A stretch of DNA of 64,000 bases from Patella vulgata (Eukaryota; Mollusca; Gastropoda; Patellidae): positions 59,929,431-59,993,430 of the forward strand of contig NC_065882.2 in the NCBI RefSeq assembly GCF_932274485.2, in the 5' to 3' direction. Positions 1 to 11,569 of this stretch are shown here, piece by piece; position 1 is the first letter of the stretch; every line of letters begins with the position of its first letter. Made by a program: the position numbers and the translations under genes. Under the pieces are notes generated by a model. The model made no database searches. It saw only the letters and a list, made by a program, of their open reading frames with translations, and was not told the DNA's origin.

Positions 1-333
1 TATTTCGTTTTGTTTTTATAGTACAAAATTTCGTTTTACTTGTCTTTACTACACTTGGATCTGGAAAAGTTGTTATTTAACTCGTGTTCGGAATGGTGTC
101 AGGGATAAGCCACGGCGAGCTTTAGGCTTGTTTTGCACGGAACTGTGGGTAATCTACTAGTAACATCAATGCTGATTGGTTAATCAAATGTCTGACATCT
201 TAGGGTCATAAGTCGGTCTTTTGACCCCTGACGTGACCTATCGCTATAACTTGTCAGATCTTTATGTAGTGTAGGCCATCGAAAGTATAAACAAAACGAA
301 ACGAAATATACATCTGCATTTTAATCAGATTGC
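1..333. mobile_element. Non-autonomous inverted-repeat element, cut by window edge
   Basis: The first bases (TATTTCGTTTTG) are inverted at about 291-310 (CAAAACGAAACGAAATA), followed by a tail ending TTTTAATCAGATTGC at 333. The same outer and inner ends occur in the short complete copy at 48388-48515, so this is the right-hand larger member of that family with its outer left end outside the window. Confidence 0.6.
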
Positions 334-520
334 ATCTGTTATGGCAACTTCTTGGCGTGCCATGCACGGAACTGTGGGTAAATCACTAGAAACGTCAACG
401 CAGATTGATTAATCAATGTCTGACGTCATAGGGTCAAAAGCCACTCTTACAACCCCTGAAGCAATCTTCCACTACAACTGGTCAGATCTTTGTGTAGTGT
501 AGGCCATTGAAAGTATAAAC
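134..520. repeat. Diverged tandem duplication, ~158-bp unit
   Basis: Positions 134-292 (TGCACGGAACTGTGGG to GAAAGTATAAAC) are repeated at 363-520 with scattered changes, offset 229 bp. The first unit lies inside the inverted-repeat element, the second just outside it, so the duplication includes part of the element. Confidence 0.75.
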
Positions 521-538
521 CAGCGGCTGCCAGGCAGG

Positions 539-2596
539 ATACACCCACATTTTCGAGAGATGGATAGAAAACAAGCTAAAACGAAAGTGATTTTTCCTAC
601 AATCAAGGTCCATAATTCAGGAAATTACAATTCGATATGCGCAAATATCGAAAGGAACCAAGATCTTTGGGTTATAAACTTACATTTCTTCAAGTTTCAA
701 CAAAATCCGATAAAAATTGTGACCTCTATAGGGTCCACAACCTTGATATACCATATTTTTACGCAATTTGAGAACGAGGGGCGGCCATTTTGTCTGTCAG
801 TTTTGGGACGATTTTCACGAAATTCGAACTCAGCCATCCTTAGGGTGTAACGGTGATATCATAATACAATTTTTTAAATCGGATAAAAATAATGACCTCC
901 ATAGGGTCCACAAGCTAAAAACGTGATTTATCGAACAATCAGGGGCCATAATTCAGGAAGTTACGGTCTGATATGCGCGAATATTGAAAGGAACCAAGAT
1001 CTTTGGGTTATAAACTTACATTTCAAGTTTCAACAAAATCGGATAGAAATTGTGACCTCTATAGGGTCCACAACCTTGATATACCATATTTTTACGCTAT
1101 TTGAGAACGAAGGGCGGCCATTTTGTCTGTCAGTTTTGGGCCAATTTTCACGAAATTCGAACTTAATCGTCGTTAGGGTGTAACGGTGATATAAGAATAT
1201 GTTTTTTTAAATCGAATAAAAAATGTGACCTCTATAGGGTCCACAAGCTTAAAACGCAATTTTTCGTACAATCAGGGGCCATAAGTCAGGAAGTTACGTT
1301 CCGATATGCACGAATATCGAAAGGAACCGAGATCTTTGGTTTATAAACAAACATTTCAAGTTTCATCAAAATAGAATTAAAATTGTGACCTCTATAGGGT
1401 CCACAACCTTGATATACCATATTTTTACGCTTTTTGAGAACGAAGGGAGGCCATTTTATCTGTCAGTTTTGGGCCAATTTTCACGAAATTTAAAGTCAGC
1501 TTTCCTTAAGGTGTAACGGTTATATAATAATACGATTTTTTAAATCGGATAAAAATTGTGACCTCTACAGTGTCCACAAGCTTAAAACGCAATTTTTCGT
1601 ACAATCAGGGGTCATAATTCAGGAAGCTACGGCCTGATATGCGCGAATATCGAAAGGATCCAAGATCTTTGGGTTATAAACTTACATTTCAAGTTTCAAC
1701 AAAATTGGATAAAAATTGTGACCTCTATAATAGGGTCCACAACCTTAATATACCGTATTTTTACGCTATTTGATAACAAACGGCGGCCATTTTGTCTGTC
1801 AGTTTTGGGCCGATTTTCACGAAATTCGAACTCAGTCGTCCTTAGGGTGTAACGGTGATATAATAATACGGTTTTTCAAATCGGATAAAAATTATGACCT
1901 CTGTAGGGTCCACAAGCTAAAAACACGATTTTTTGTACAATCGGGGGCCATAATTCAGGAAGTTACGGTCCAATATGCGCGAATATCGGAAGGAACTGAG
2001 ATCTTTGGGTTATAAACTTACATTTCATGTTTCAACAAAATCGGATAAAAATTGTGACCTCTATAGGGTCCACAACCTTGATATACCATATTTTTACGCT
2101 ATTTGAGAACGAACGACGGCCATTTTGTCTGTCAATTTTGGGCCGATTTTCACGAAATTCGAACTCGGCCATCCTTAGGGTGTAACGGTGATATAATAAA
2201 AATATTTTTTAAATCGGATAAAAATTATGACCTCTATAGGGTCCACAAGTGAAAAACGTGATTTTTTGTACAATCAGGGGCCATAATCCAGGAAGTTTCA
2301 ACAAAATCGGATAAAAATTGTGACCTCTATAGTGTCCACAAGCTAAAAACGTGATTTTTCGTACAAACAGGGGCCATAATCCATGAAGTTTCGATCCGAT
2401 ACATGCCAATATCGAAATCAGCCGAGATATTTTGGAGATAAACCTATATTTCAAGTTTCGTCAAAATCGGATAAGAATTGTGACCTGTAGAGTGTCCACA
2501 AACAATTGTGGACGGACGTCCAGACGTCCGGACTGCCAGACGTCCGGACGGACAGGGGCGACGGCATAATACGTCCACATGAAAATGTGGGCGTAT
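539..2596. repeat. Array of ~333-bp units bounded by 16-bp inverted termini
   Basis: A phrase such as GGGGCCATAATTCAGGAAG recurs near 611, 947, 1278, 1609, 1946 and 2278 and in part near 2369, giving about six units of ~333 bp. Each unit carries two GTGACCTCTATAGGGTCC phrases. The ends ATACACCCACATTTTC (539-554) and GAAAATGTGGGCGTAT (2581-2596) are inverted copies differing at one base. Short open frames inside are repeats of each other and not genes. Single diverged units occur elsewhere in the window. Confidence 0.85.
2500..2570. repeat. GACGTCCGGA palindromic short repeat
   Basis: Near the right end of the array, GACGTCC/GGACG words repeat with alternating orientation, making a GC-rich self-complementary stretch in otherwise AT-rich DNA. 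It is followed by the terminal hairpin CCACATGAAAATGTGG (2575-2590). Confidence 0.6.
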
Positions 2597-3810
2597 AAAA
2601 AATTTGGCTAATGTTAGGCTTTCTTAACTTTATTGTCTAAATGAAAAGGTGGAGCAAATAAACCTGTTTAATAACACCATCTCATTGCCTGTCTTCCATA
2701 AGTCTTTTATTGTAAGTGTGTTACCTTATTAAACGCCTGAACGTGTCAGTATAAAGTTGCCAACATTACCAATCTTACAGCATGCGTATTTCATTACTTT
2801 TTGTGGAAATTTACCGTTTGAAGTATATATTTTGTATAATAAATAAATAAACATTAGCGCTTGGAAGAACTAGAAGTCAGTAAAATTTTAATTATTTCTA
2901 AAAATTAGTTCATGGGTTGGGAATCTTAATCAGATCAGGGTGTCTTCTATATGCTCGCAGAACTTACAGAAGAATAGATATGTGATAATCTTTGTGTGAT
3001 TGAGATGCTGTGGGTGTATCTTTTGTTGCCTGGCAACTGTTTTTTATATATTCGTCTTCAGTACACACACACCCACACACACCAAAAAAATTAATCAGAT
3101 AGCCCAATACACCTACCGGTATGTACCAGTATATAACTGTACTTAGTCATCAGCTAGGCTTCACTGGACTTCACATTGCCGTTTTCTGAAAAATCAACAA
3201 GTGTTTTTGATTCATATGTAACACTTAAATTGCAATATCTAAGCTAATCATGACCTGATTTGAGAATAAAAAGTGGGTTTGTGGCGTTAATATTACTTAA
3301 TTACAATACCTTCCAAAAAAGACCATATTGTGTGCTCTGTAAACAGCTTGGTCAAAGATTCGTATTTTCAGTTGAGATTGTAAGGGCATTAAAATGAAAT
3401 TTAATCAATAATTTATTGCCTTGCTGCTTATGATAAACTTTGATTCTAGAGTTCATGTTTATAAATTTAATGTGCCCAACCTATTACCACCCTGATGTAC
3501 TTTTTAAGTAGAGTTCATTTTTATAGGAACAAACTTAAGAGGTTAGGTTTGTTATGGTTAAGGTTTGTTTCTGTTTTTTTTATGCCAATAAAACCCATGT
3601 TATCTTAAATTCAAGACCTGATTTTTAGCATAAATGTTTACAGTAGCAGTTGTCTAGAGAAAGCTTCATTTTCTAAGGTAAACTTAAAATTGCCAGATTT
3701 AATCAGAAAATTGAAATAGAACCTCTAATGAGAGCCATATGTCTTGGAGATCTCCTGATAAAAGGCCATTTTTTTAAACAGAAAAAAATCAAGTGTAAAC
3801 AAAGAAATGG
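2597..3810. other. Intergenic AT-rich DNA, no gene seen
   Basis: No coding frame or recognisable element. It contains a CA-rich run (about 3061-3085) and a 13-bp palindrome GTTGCCTGGCAAC at 3025-3037. Confidence 0.5.
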
Positions 3811-3813
3811 AAG

Positions 3814-3999
3814 ATGTTATTGTTACTAATTAATAAAAGGGGGGTGAAACAGGGTTGTGTATTAAGACCTGTGGTTTCTTTGTTATTTGTAGATTTTAAT
3901 GTGGATGATAATGGAATTAGGGTAAATAACCGAAATAGTTGTAGCCCTCCAGTAAGTTTATCTTTGTATAGATTGTTGATGAGAGACTACTTTTTGTGA
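3814..3999 (+). pseudogene. Short reverse-transcriptase remnant (LINE)
   Basis: 61 codons. RGVKQGCVLRPVVSLLFVDF resembles the LINE reverse transcriptase block GVRQGCxLSPxLFxLxxxD, with DDNGIRV after it. Nothing on either side extends the match, so this is at most a small 5'- and 3'-truncated LINE scrap. It could be chance similarity. Confidence 0.45.
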
Positions 4000-4725
4000 T
4001 CCATGTGTTCAGTTGTTTTCCCAACAATTTGAACTGGTGTAGAACCCCCAAATACAGTGTATTCAACAGTTAGAAGTTTATAGTGGCTGTGTTGTACATA
4101 TTTCATTGTTTATAGTTTAACCTAGTTTAGATGAGATACATGTATGTATTAAACCTAGTGGGCAATACAGATTTCAAGGGAGTCAGTTTCATTGATTATT
4201 AAAAGCTTTTGTGATGAATAGATTGGTTTGGTTTTATGAGTTAGCTCTATATAGACATACAAATTGAGAGTATATGAATAAGTGCACAAACATGAGGTGA
4301 GTGAATTTAATTTGTTTTTCAAGAGTCTTTTGTAGTTCTAAATGTACTAGGAAAAGTTATTTGTAATTTCATATCAGGAAATATCTGTGCTAAAATAGTT
4401 TCTTCATTAGTGATATCCCACTAGTTATGATATACTATATATATAATGGTCATCTATATGGTGCTCCAAAATATTCACTGAATTGGGTACAGTACAAGTT
4501 ACTTGGCTTTTGACAAAAAGTGAACACGTAATTCAAAGTCTAGTTGACTATATAACTTGTACTGTCTGCAAAATGGCACCAAAAAAGAATGCGTAGTATA
4601 ATGTGCTTCGTCACACTGCTAATTCTTTGCTTCATATTGTGTTTTAATAACAGGCTTCAAATTTGGATTTGGTACAGACTTCAAACATCCAGTCAAAATG
4701 GCCAATCTGTGTACGCTAATCGCTA
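4000..4725. other. Intergenic, no feature seen
   Basis: AT-rich; only a short TA run near 4436. Confidence 0.4.
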
Positions 4726-4739
4726 ATGGTGTAAAAGTA

Positions 4740-4980
4740 TGTAATACCACGGTTGTGGACACTCTAGAGGTCACAGTTTTTATCCGATTTTGATGAAACT
4801 TTTGTATGTTTATATCCCTAAGATCTCGGTTCCTTTGGATATGTCGGACCGTAACATCAATGATTATGGCCCCTCTATGTACGAAATTGCTTTTTACCTT
4901 GTTTGAGCTCTCTGTCAATCTCTTACAAAATGACGGCTTATCTTGCATGGCAACCGCTTGTTGATAAACAAAAAGGTAAT
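4740..4980 (-). repeat. Diverged single unit of the ~333-bp repeat family
   Basis: The minus-strand reading of GTGGACACTCTAGAGGTCAC, CCTAAGATCTCGGTTCCTTT and ATTATGGCCCCT matches the unit of the 539-2596 array. It ends with GCATGGCAACCGCTTGTT, also seen at the end of the 43371-43590 copy. Confidence 0.7.
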
Positions 4981-5575
4981 GGCAGGCCAGTCTCTCTATT
5001 TTGTAAAAGATGAGATTTTTTTTTTTAATATATAAATATATTATCTATTTCCGTACCTTGACATGATGTCATATCTAGTAAAACTTGTTTACGAATAATA
5101 TTGCTACAAATTTTCTTCTGTTGGCTACCTATGAAAGCTATAATATAAAATTCTCATATGAACTCTGCAAGCATGTTGAATGATCTTCCAAGACGCATTC
5201 GGAAAATGGAACCTTTACTGGATTTAAGACAACAATGAAAACTAATTTGAAAAGTACAACTTATATATAGATCTGGTTTTTATTTTGTTGTGTGTTGAAC
5301 ATTTTCTACCAAGATAAACAACATTTTATGGCACATGGATAACTAATGGGTGTTAATATTGTGGTAAAGACAACATTATATATAATGAGGTCTATATATA
5401 TATATAGGTGTTATTATTAGGTATGTTTTGTACAGTATGTGTAACAATTTCTTTTACAGTAGAAGAAGAATTTAAAGCTTCTATCTATTATTACTGAACG
5501 TGTTATTAACCAAAATGGCCACACAACCCATGATAAGTGCATAAATTGTGGTTGATATTTCAAATTGTGTGATAG
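4981..5575. other. Intergenic, no gene seen
   Basis: AT-rich DNA with TA-rich tracts near 5385-5405. No gene or element recognised. Confidence 0.4.
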
Positions 5576-6080
5576 TTAAAGGAGCTATAAATCACTAATA
5601 TTTGGGGCCTAGAAATGGACACAAATGGGTCACAACGCATATAATAGTATAATATGAATTAATATATATAAACTGATTTACATTCAATCGTTTCCGTTTT
5701 TTACTCTAATTTCAAATCAATTATGTTCGGTGAGATACGCCAAACGTCTCAATTGAATGGCAATCTCTAGCATCTGGCTATTCCAGTCTACACTGATAGT
5801 ATTTATTACACAGGCTCTCCAGATAAGAATATGGTATCGCCATTTGACATGACTTGTGGAATATGTCTAGCCTTGTTACAAATGACGCTGAAACACATTA
5901 AGATACACATTTCGTGTACCAATGGTAAAATGTTTATTTTGTCTTATATATTGGATATCAGGAGCCCATCTTTTCCAGGTAAGATCACAACATTAATGTT
6001 GATTTAAACTGACAAATAATTTGTGTTTTCACTGTTGAAGACGTTTAGACGATATTGAGTTAGAGACTTAGCTACTTTAA
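5576..6080 (+). mobile_element. TTAA-flanked non-autonomous element, family 1, copy 1
   Basis: 505 bp beginning TTAAAGGAGCTA and ending TAGCTACTTTAA, with imperfect inverted ends (AAGGAGCTAAATCACTAA against AAGTAGCTAAGTCTCTAA). The same sequence recurs at 14161-14631, 46431-46886 (minus) and 60016-60423, each with TTAA at both ends. No coding capacity. A TTAA target is typical of piggyBac-type transposases, but the ends lack the usual CCC start, so the superfamily is open. Confidence 0.8.
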
Positions 6081-7021
6081 ACATTTGGGGAAAATTGGTT
6101 TCATATCCACCCAACACTAACCAAGTCCTCACAAAACTAAAATATGGTATTTTTTTCATTCCAATATATTTGCTTTATCACAGGATATTTTTTTGGGGAA
6201 GTGGGAGAAAACCATAGGACCCACAGGGTTAGGCAGATGACCCTATGTCTTATGAACTACAGCCCATGTGGAAGATTGTTTTTACAACCTACAAATAAAT
6301 ACATTTAGCAATAATTGTATGCAACATATAATTATTGATTTTTTTCATACAATTTTTGCCTTACTTGTATACGATATCTAACCAAATAAATATATAGAGA
6401 ATTTACCAGTCAATATACTAGTTATAATGTTTGCTAATTTATGATCAATGCCGAGACACCATCCATTTTTAATAAAATTACATGACATGATCGATCAATT
6501 TATTCAATCTGCATTCATGAGAAATAAAATAATATTGACACAACTGATAAGCCCCCAAGAAATGACCAATATACGATACTTGGTCGTTGGAAGATTTATA
6601 CCAACAATGCTTTCGGTAGTTGCTTGTCGTTTGGGGTGGGGATTTACAGGAACACTATCCTTAAAGAGCTGAAAATTAAAGCTTGTCTTAAAGTCATCCT
6701 TTCTAGCTGTGTTGAGTCACATTTCATAATTATTGTTCAGGAATTTAATAGCTGATATTTAAGACTCAGATTTCAATGTTTTCTAACTTTATGCATGAGT
6801 TACCACCAAAATTTTAGAAACTTCCTTGTGACTAATTTGTGTTTCTCCTTAAGAAAACTGAAACCATTTGAAAATTCAACAATTCTGTTAAATTTCCTTA
6901 TAAAAACACCATTGAAATAGAAAGCTTGCATAAGAGAGGTCAGAGTCTCTATTAATCTTATTAACTAATAGAAGGAAAAGAACACGGAAAATAATGACCG
7001 AATACAAGATACATATAGATA
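6081..7021. other. Intergenic, no gene seen
   Basis: AT-rich. A 74-codon open frame at 6448-6672 has no recognisable motif and looks like chance. Confidence 0.4.
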
Positions 7022-7149
7022 TGTATTATAAACTTTTGCCCATACATTTTTGTTAAATCATCAGTGAGCATTTACAATGTTATTGTATTATAAACTTTTG
7101 CCCATACATTTTTTGTTAAATCATCAGTGAGCATTTACAATGTTATTGT
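7022..7149. repeat. Tandem duplication, 62-bp unit x2
   Basis: TGTATTATAAACTTTTGCCC and the following ~45 bases to TTTACAATGTTAT are repeated immediately, with one T-run length change. Young, local duplication. Confidence 0.95.
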
Positions 7150-7620
7150 ATGATATGAAATATAAAAACGGATATTGATCCTAGATGTTGAATAATTAAA
7201 CTGAATAAACTAGATTTAGAAATAATTGTTTTATGCCTATGTGAAATCATAGTTCGTGAACTTTATTGGAGCTCAAATATACACATTCATCACTGTGTTA
7301 TCAAGTAATGAGGTTACCCCCAACCTGAAAATTGTGCTTGACATTCCAGATTTGAATAATATAAATGTTTTCAAAGAAAATGTATATATCAATGTATATA
7401 AGTAGGATTAAGATAAACATTGATATGAAGTAATTAAGTTATGAAAACATGAGAGTGTAGAATAGTGACATAGCCAGAAATCTGCAACAGGGCCGGAGTG
7501 GGCAGATTTGAATGGGTTTTTTTTTACTGTAAGCACAAGTCTAGCATCTGATTTTAATCAGATTTGTAAAGACTGGTTGGTTGGGTTGTTTTTTGTCATC
7601 ACTCCATTCATCTGTCATTC
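7150..7620. other. Intergenic, no gene seen
   Basis: AT-rich DNA between the 62-bp duplication and the SINE tail; no open frame or element recognised. Confidence 0.35.
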
Positions 7621-7686
7621 CTGTCTTCGTTAGCCCAGTTGGTGCAGAACAGTAGGATGTTAAACCCCATTTCATTTAATTTCATC
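7621..7686 (+). repeat. Solo 3' tail of SINE family B
   Basis: CTTCGTTAGCCCAGTTGGTG, then GCAGAACAGTAGGATGTTAA and CCCCATTTCATTTAATTTCAT match the last ~65 bp of the full SINEs. The rest of the SINE is absent, as in 5'-truncated retroposed copies. Confidence 0.8.
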
Positions 7687-7851
7687 TGTCATTCATAATT
7701 TTTTGTGGATGCTTTTATTTAGATCCGAAAAGTTATTGTCTCATTGACTTTAAAATTATGCACAGTGTCTGTGCTCATGAGATAAAGAATCCTACTGATT
7801 TCAACAGTTTCTGATCGTCACTTTTATTGTCCTTGATCACTTTCAAATCTA

Positions 7852-9382
7852 TACTATTCAAAAAAAGTAGGGGATATTTGATTTTTAAGTGTTATTAAAG
7901 TCACCTAATGAAACTGACGAAGAAACAAATGACAAAATGAAATGAAGTTCACATTCATCGATTTATTCCAAATGATCGTTAGACTAAGTAAGGCACAGAC
8001 TGACCATTATAAGGGTAAAATGATACCCGGGGTCAAACAGCAAAGTTACCACAGCATCACAACCAAGTCAGTAACGGGTAAATCCTCCTCTGTTTGCCAA
8101 ACAAGCATTGATCCGACGTGGCATACTCCTAATGAGACGTCTAAGGTCATTTTGGTCCAGATTGTCCCATTCCTGTTGCAACGCAGCAGCAAGTTCTTGG
8201 ACATTGGCAGGACGTTGTTGACGTTGACGTAACCTCTGTCCAAGCATGTCCCAGACATGCTCGATGGGGGGGAGGTCGGGACTCAGTGCTGGCCAAGGTA
8301 ATGTGGTGATGTTCTGTTGTTGGAGGTAACCTGTAACGATCCTGGCCCTGTGACATCTTGCGTTGTCATCCTGGAAGATGAAACGGCGGCCATGACGTCG
8401 TGCGAACGGCACAACATGGACTGCCAAGATGTTGTCCCGGTAGTACTGGCCTGTAACACGCCCTGCAACAACATGTAAAGCCGTTCTTCCAGCAACAGTG
8501 ATGCCTCCCCACACCATAACAGAACCACCCCCAAATCGATCATGTCTGATGACGTTAACGTCTTGGAAGCGCTCGTTTCGACGACGCCACACCCTCCTAC
8601 ATCTGTCCAAAAAATCAACAGTGAACCTTGACTCATCTGAAAACATCACATTGCTCCAGCGTCGATTATCCCAGTGTTGACGATCCCTACACCAACGACG
8701 TCTTGCCTGAATGTGATGATCTCTCAAACAAGGGATCACGCGAGGACGTCGGGCGCGAAGGTGACCCCTATGCAGTCGATTCCGAATCGTCTGGCCACTC
8801 ACTCTCACACCAGTGTCTGTTTGAAGACGAGCGCTGATCTGATTTGCTGTGATGACACGATTTCTCAAGGCCAAGGTACGGATAAATCGATCCTGGGCTT
8901 GAGTTGTCGCCCTTGGTCGACCTGAGCGTGGTCTGTCCTGTACAGATTGTGTATCACGGTATCTGGACCATAGCCTGCTTATGACAGACTGAGAAACATT
9001 CATCATCCGCGCCACAACCGCCTGTGTTGTGCCGATCTGTAGCATGCCAAGGGCACGTAACCTTTCATTTTGGGTAAGCCGACGCATATCAAAATTTGTT
9101 TTCTGGTCACTAAAACAATTAAACTGATGTTTCCACCCTGGAATTCAATGCCACAATGACTGTAACATTCAAAGTCAGAGTCGTGCAAATCTTGGGTTGG
9201 ACCCCCATGATGATCACAAGCATCACCTGCATTCCATGCGGTAGCTATTGGTGCGTTTGGGCGTCACATGTAACTGGAAATGTTTCTTCTGTTAGGTTCT
9301 ATAGTGACTTTTTTCGTAGTCATTTGCATATTTTAGTATTATGCCCCCAAAATCAAATATCCCCTACTTTTTTTGAATAGTA
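7852..9382 (-). mobile_element. Complete Tc1/mariner-type DNA transposon, copy A
   Basis: 1531 bp with near-perfect inverted ends of about 34 bp (7852-7885 and 9349-9382), starting TACTATTC and containing AGTAGGGGATATTTG. Both ends are flanked by TA, the family's target duplication. It carries one intact transposase on the minus strand. A second copy with the same ends and flanking TA is at 34896-36424 in opposite orientation, which fixes the boundaries. The near identity of the two copies implies recent movement. Confidence 0.95.
8068..9087 (-). CDS. Tc1-type transposase, intact (DD34E)
   Basis: 339 aa, the usual length for Tc1 transposases; cuts and pastes its own element by binding the inverted repeats. 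Seen: two helix-turn-helix regions in residues about 1-115 (MNVSQSVISRLWSRYRD and the segment after ATTQAQDRF), joined by a GRPR linker (56-59); catalytic FSDES (Asp151), FQDDNARCHRA (Asp241) and SPDLPPIEHVW (Glu276), with 34 residues between the last two, the Tc1 DD34E signature; WGGI at 193-196. The start follows about 295 bp of leader inside the element. No frame break is seen, so the protein could be functional. The motif has PPIEH where NPIEH is usual. Confidence 0.95.
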   Translation of the reverse strand: MRRLTQNERLRALGMLQIGTTQAVVARMMNVSQSVISRLWSRYRDTQSVQDRPRSGRPRATTQAQDRFIRTLALRNRVITANQISARLQTDTGVRVSGQTIRNRLHRGHLRARRPRVIPCLRDHHIQARRRWCRDRQHWDNRRWSNVMFSDESRFTVDFLDRCRRVWRRRNERFQDVNVIRHDRFGGGSVMVWGGITVAGRTALHVVAGRVTGQYYRDNILAVHVVPFARRHGRRFIFQDDNARCHRARIVTGYLQQQNITTLPWPALSPDLPPIEHVWDMLGQRLRQRQQRPANVQELAAALQQEWDNLDQNDLRRLIRSMPRRINACLANRGGFTRY

Positions 9383-10560
9383 TATATAGTGTTTATCTGT
9401 TCGTGAAACAAAACCTAATGATTTTCTTCAATGTTTTCTGAACAGTTAAAGTTATCTGATTACAGATACTTGTTTTGCGTATGTTAGTGTAATGAAGTTT
9501 GTTGCCTGGCAACCAATTTTTTTAAAAACTTTGAAGTATGTTATGCAGAGTAACTGCTCTTGTCCACAAAATATTTAAATTCTCTATACGCTATGCAATT
9601 TTTCAGATTTCTGTTTTCAATCTAGCAGTTATTGGGAATGTGGAATGCTATAAAAATTTAGATTGGTGCATTTGCATCGCCTTTGTCTTGTAATCACATT
9701 TAATTATACATTGATTTTTACTGGCATACACAATACTTTAAACTTATATATTGAAATTATGTATAACAAAGAAGTTAATTCTATATTCTTCGAATCTTTA
9801 GAACTTCATTTAATAGAGAGGAGTTGAAACTTCTTAACATTTTACACATATTTGTGAAGTATTTACCGCAATGTGCTGGAATTCTATTCAATTTAATTAC
9901 GGAGTGTGTAAGACAATGAAAAATGTAAAATTGCAACCAAGACATGTTGAGTCATCTCTTAATACTTAATATAATTCTATTTAGTTGAAGTATAAGTTTT
10001 TTGAAAGTGATATCAAATTAGATTTTGATGCAGTTTTAGAACACAGGGCTGTCATCTTTTAAAATTTAATGTTTTAATTCTCTTTCTTCTATGTAATCGT
10101 ATCTCTCTGCACGCTGTGTGAGTATGTCATGGTGTAAATTTGAAATACATGTAGTATACAAGTTTACATTCTGCAAGGTCTGCACTAATTAAAAAGATTT
10201 TGCCTGCAGCTGTAGTAAGTATATAATGATTGACATGGAGGAGAAGGTGTAGAATAATAGCATACAGATGTCAGAGATATTTAATAACAATAAATAATAG
10301 ATAGGTATACCCATGTACATCTAAGACAAGAAATTAATTATCTTGTTAAATTATTAGTTACAATGGTAGGTACATCGAGATCCTCTATAACATAGGGTCT
10401 TTGATGATTTTCTAATACTCTCCAGGCCTTGATGGTTTCATGTAGTCTTGTTACTTATAAAGTATGCAACCAATAATAGTTGTTCATTTATATTTGTTTG
10501 TCAGGATATACATGTATTATAAGTTGGTCGAGGATTGAGGTAAGACTATTCAGAGTGTAT
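9383..10560. other. Intergenic, no gene seen
   Basis: AT-rich; contains GTTGCCTGGCAAC at 9501-9513, also present at 3025 and 11117. Confidence 0.4.
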
Positions 10561-10619
10561 ATCAATTTTCATTGAAATGTGGTCGTATACTGTAGTTGCC
10601 CCCGTCCACCCGCCTGTCG

Positions 10620-10990
10620 ATTCGGCGTTCACAATTGCTTGTGGACACTCTAGAGGCTAAAGTTAATATCCGATTGCCTTTAAATTTATACACAGTGTTT
10701 AAGGTCATGAGACAAAGAAGCATATTGATTTGCAGCAATTTCCGATATTTACTGCGAGAGTTATGTATCACTTTTTGAACAATCTTGTGGATGCTCTAGA
10801 GGCTAAAGTTAATATCCGATTGACTTCAAATTTATACACAGTGTTTAAGGTCATAAGACGAAGGAGTCTATTGATCGCTTTGAAATATCTTGTGGATACT
10901 CTATAGAGGCTAAAGTTAATATCCGATTAAATATAAGTTAATATAAATTGTTTATGGTCGTGAGACAAACAATCGAAACACATTCTAATG
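10620..10990. repeat. Degenerate tandem repeat with TCTAGAGGCTAAAGTTAATA
   Basis: Three successive units each carry a GTGGA(C/T)(A/G)CTCTAGAGGCTAAAGT phrase, then AATATCCGATT, then a TACACAGTGTTTAAGGTCAT phrase (about 10640, 10785, 10895). Unit length varies (about 100-160 bp). Related to the GTCCACAAG/TCCGATT words of the ~333-bp family. Confidence 0.75.
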
Positions 10991-11309
10991 TTTTCGGATA
11001 ATTACTCATGGGTTATTACTCATAATCAGATTTTCATGTGTTGTAAATGTTCTCATTACTGACAAAAGAAAAAATATGCAACAACACTATGACGACTTAC
11101 CTGCTGTGGGCGTTTTGTTGCCTGGCAACCTGTCTTTTATCATAGAGTTGATAGACATTTAAGTGGTAATCGCTAGGTCTAAAAGGTTTTCATAATCTTT
11201 GGTGCAGCTGCAGAAGTGCTTATCTTAAGTTTTTCAAACTTTTCAGGAGACAAAAAACTTGCGGAACTGTGTTACAGTCTCTGCGTGAATTGCATTTTTA
11301 TATGGCCAC

Positions 11310-11560
11310 ATTATATCCCAAAGATCTTTGTTCCTTTCGATATTGATGTATAGCGGATTATGATCCCTGATTGTACAAAATGTCATGTTGTTAATTTGCG
11401 TACACACTAGTGGTCACAATTTTTATCTGATTTTGATGGAACTTAAAATTTATGTTTGTAACCCAAAGATTTCGGTTCCATTTGATATTGGCACATATCG
11501 GACTATAACTTCCTGGATTATGACCCCTGATTGTACAAAGAATCCATGTTAAAATGTAGG
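11310..11560 (-). repeat. Diverged copy of the ~333-bp repeat family
   Basis: On the minus strand, CAGGGATCATAATCCGC, AAAGGAACAAAGATCTTTGG and GATAAAAATTGTGACCAC match array units at 539-2596, with a second partial unit following. Confidence 0.7.
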
Positions 11561-11569
11561 CCACTCAGA

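Noticed and set aside
560-2454. Several 80-96-codon frames
   Set aside because: All lie in the ~333-bp tandem repeat and are the same sequence repeated with damage.
2575-2600. Helitron-like 3' hairpin
   Set aside because: The hairpin CCACATGAAAATGTGG is not followed by CTRR, and the element has inverted ends instead.
8046-9188. Multiple overlapping frames on both strands
   Set aside because: Shadows of the Tc1 transposase and its leader; the same set appears mirrored at 34898-36334.
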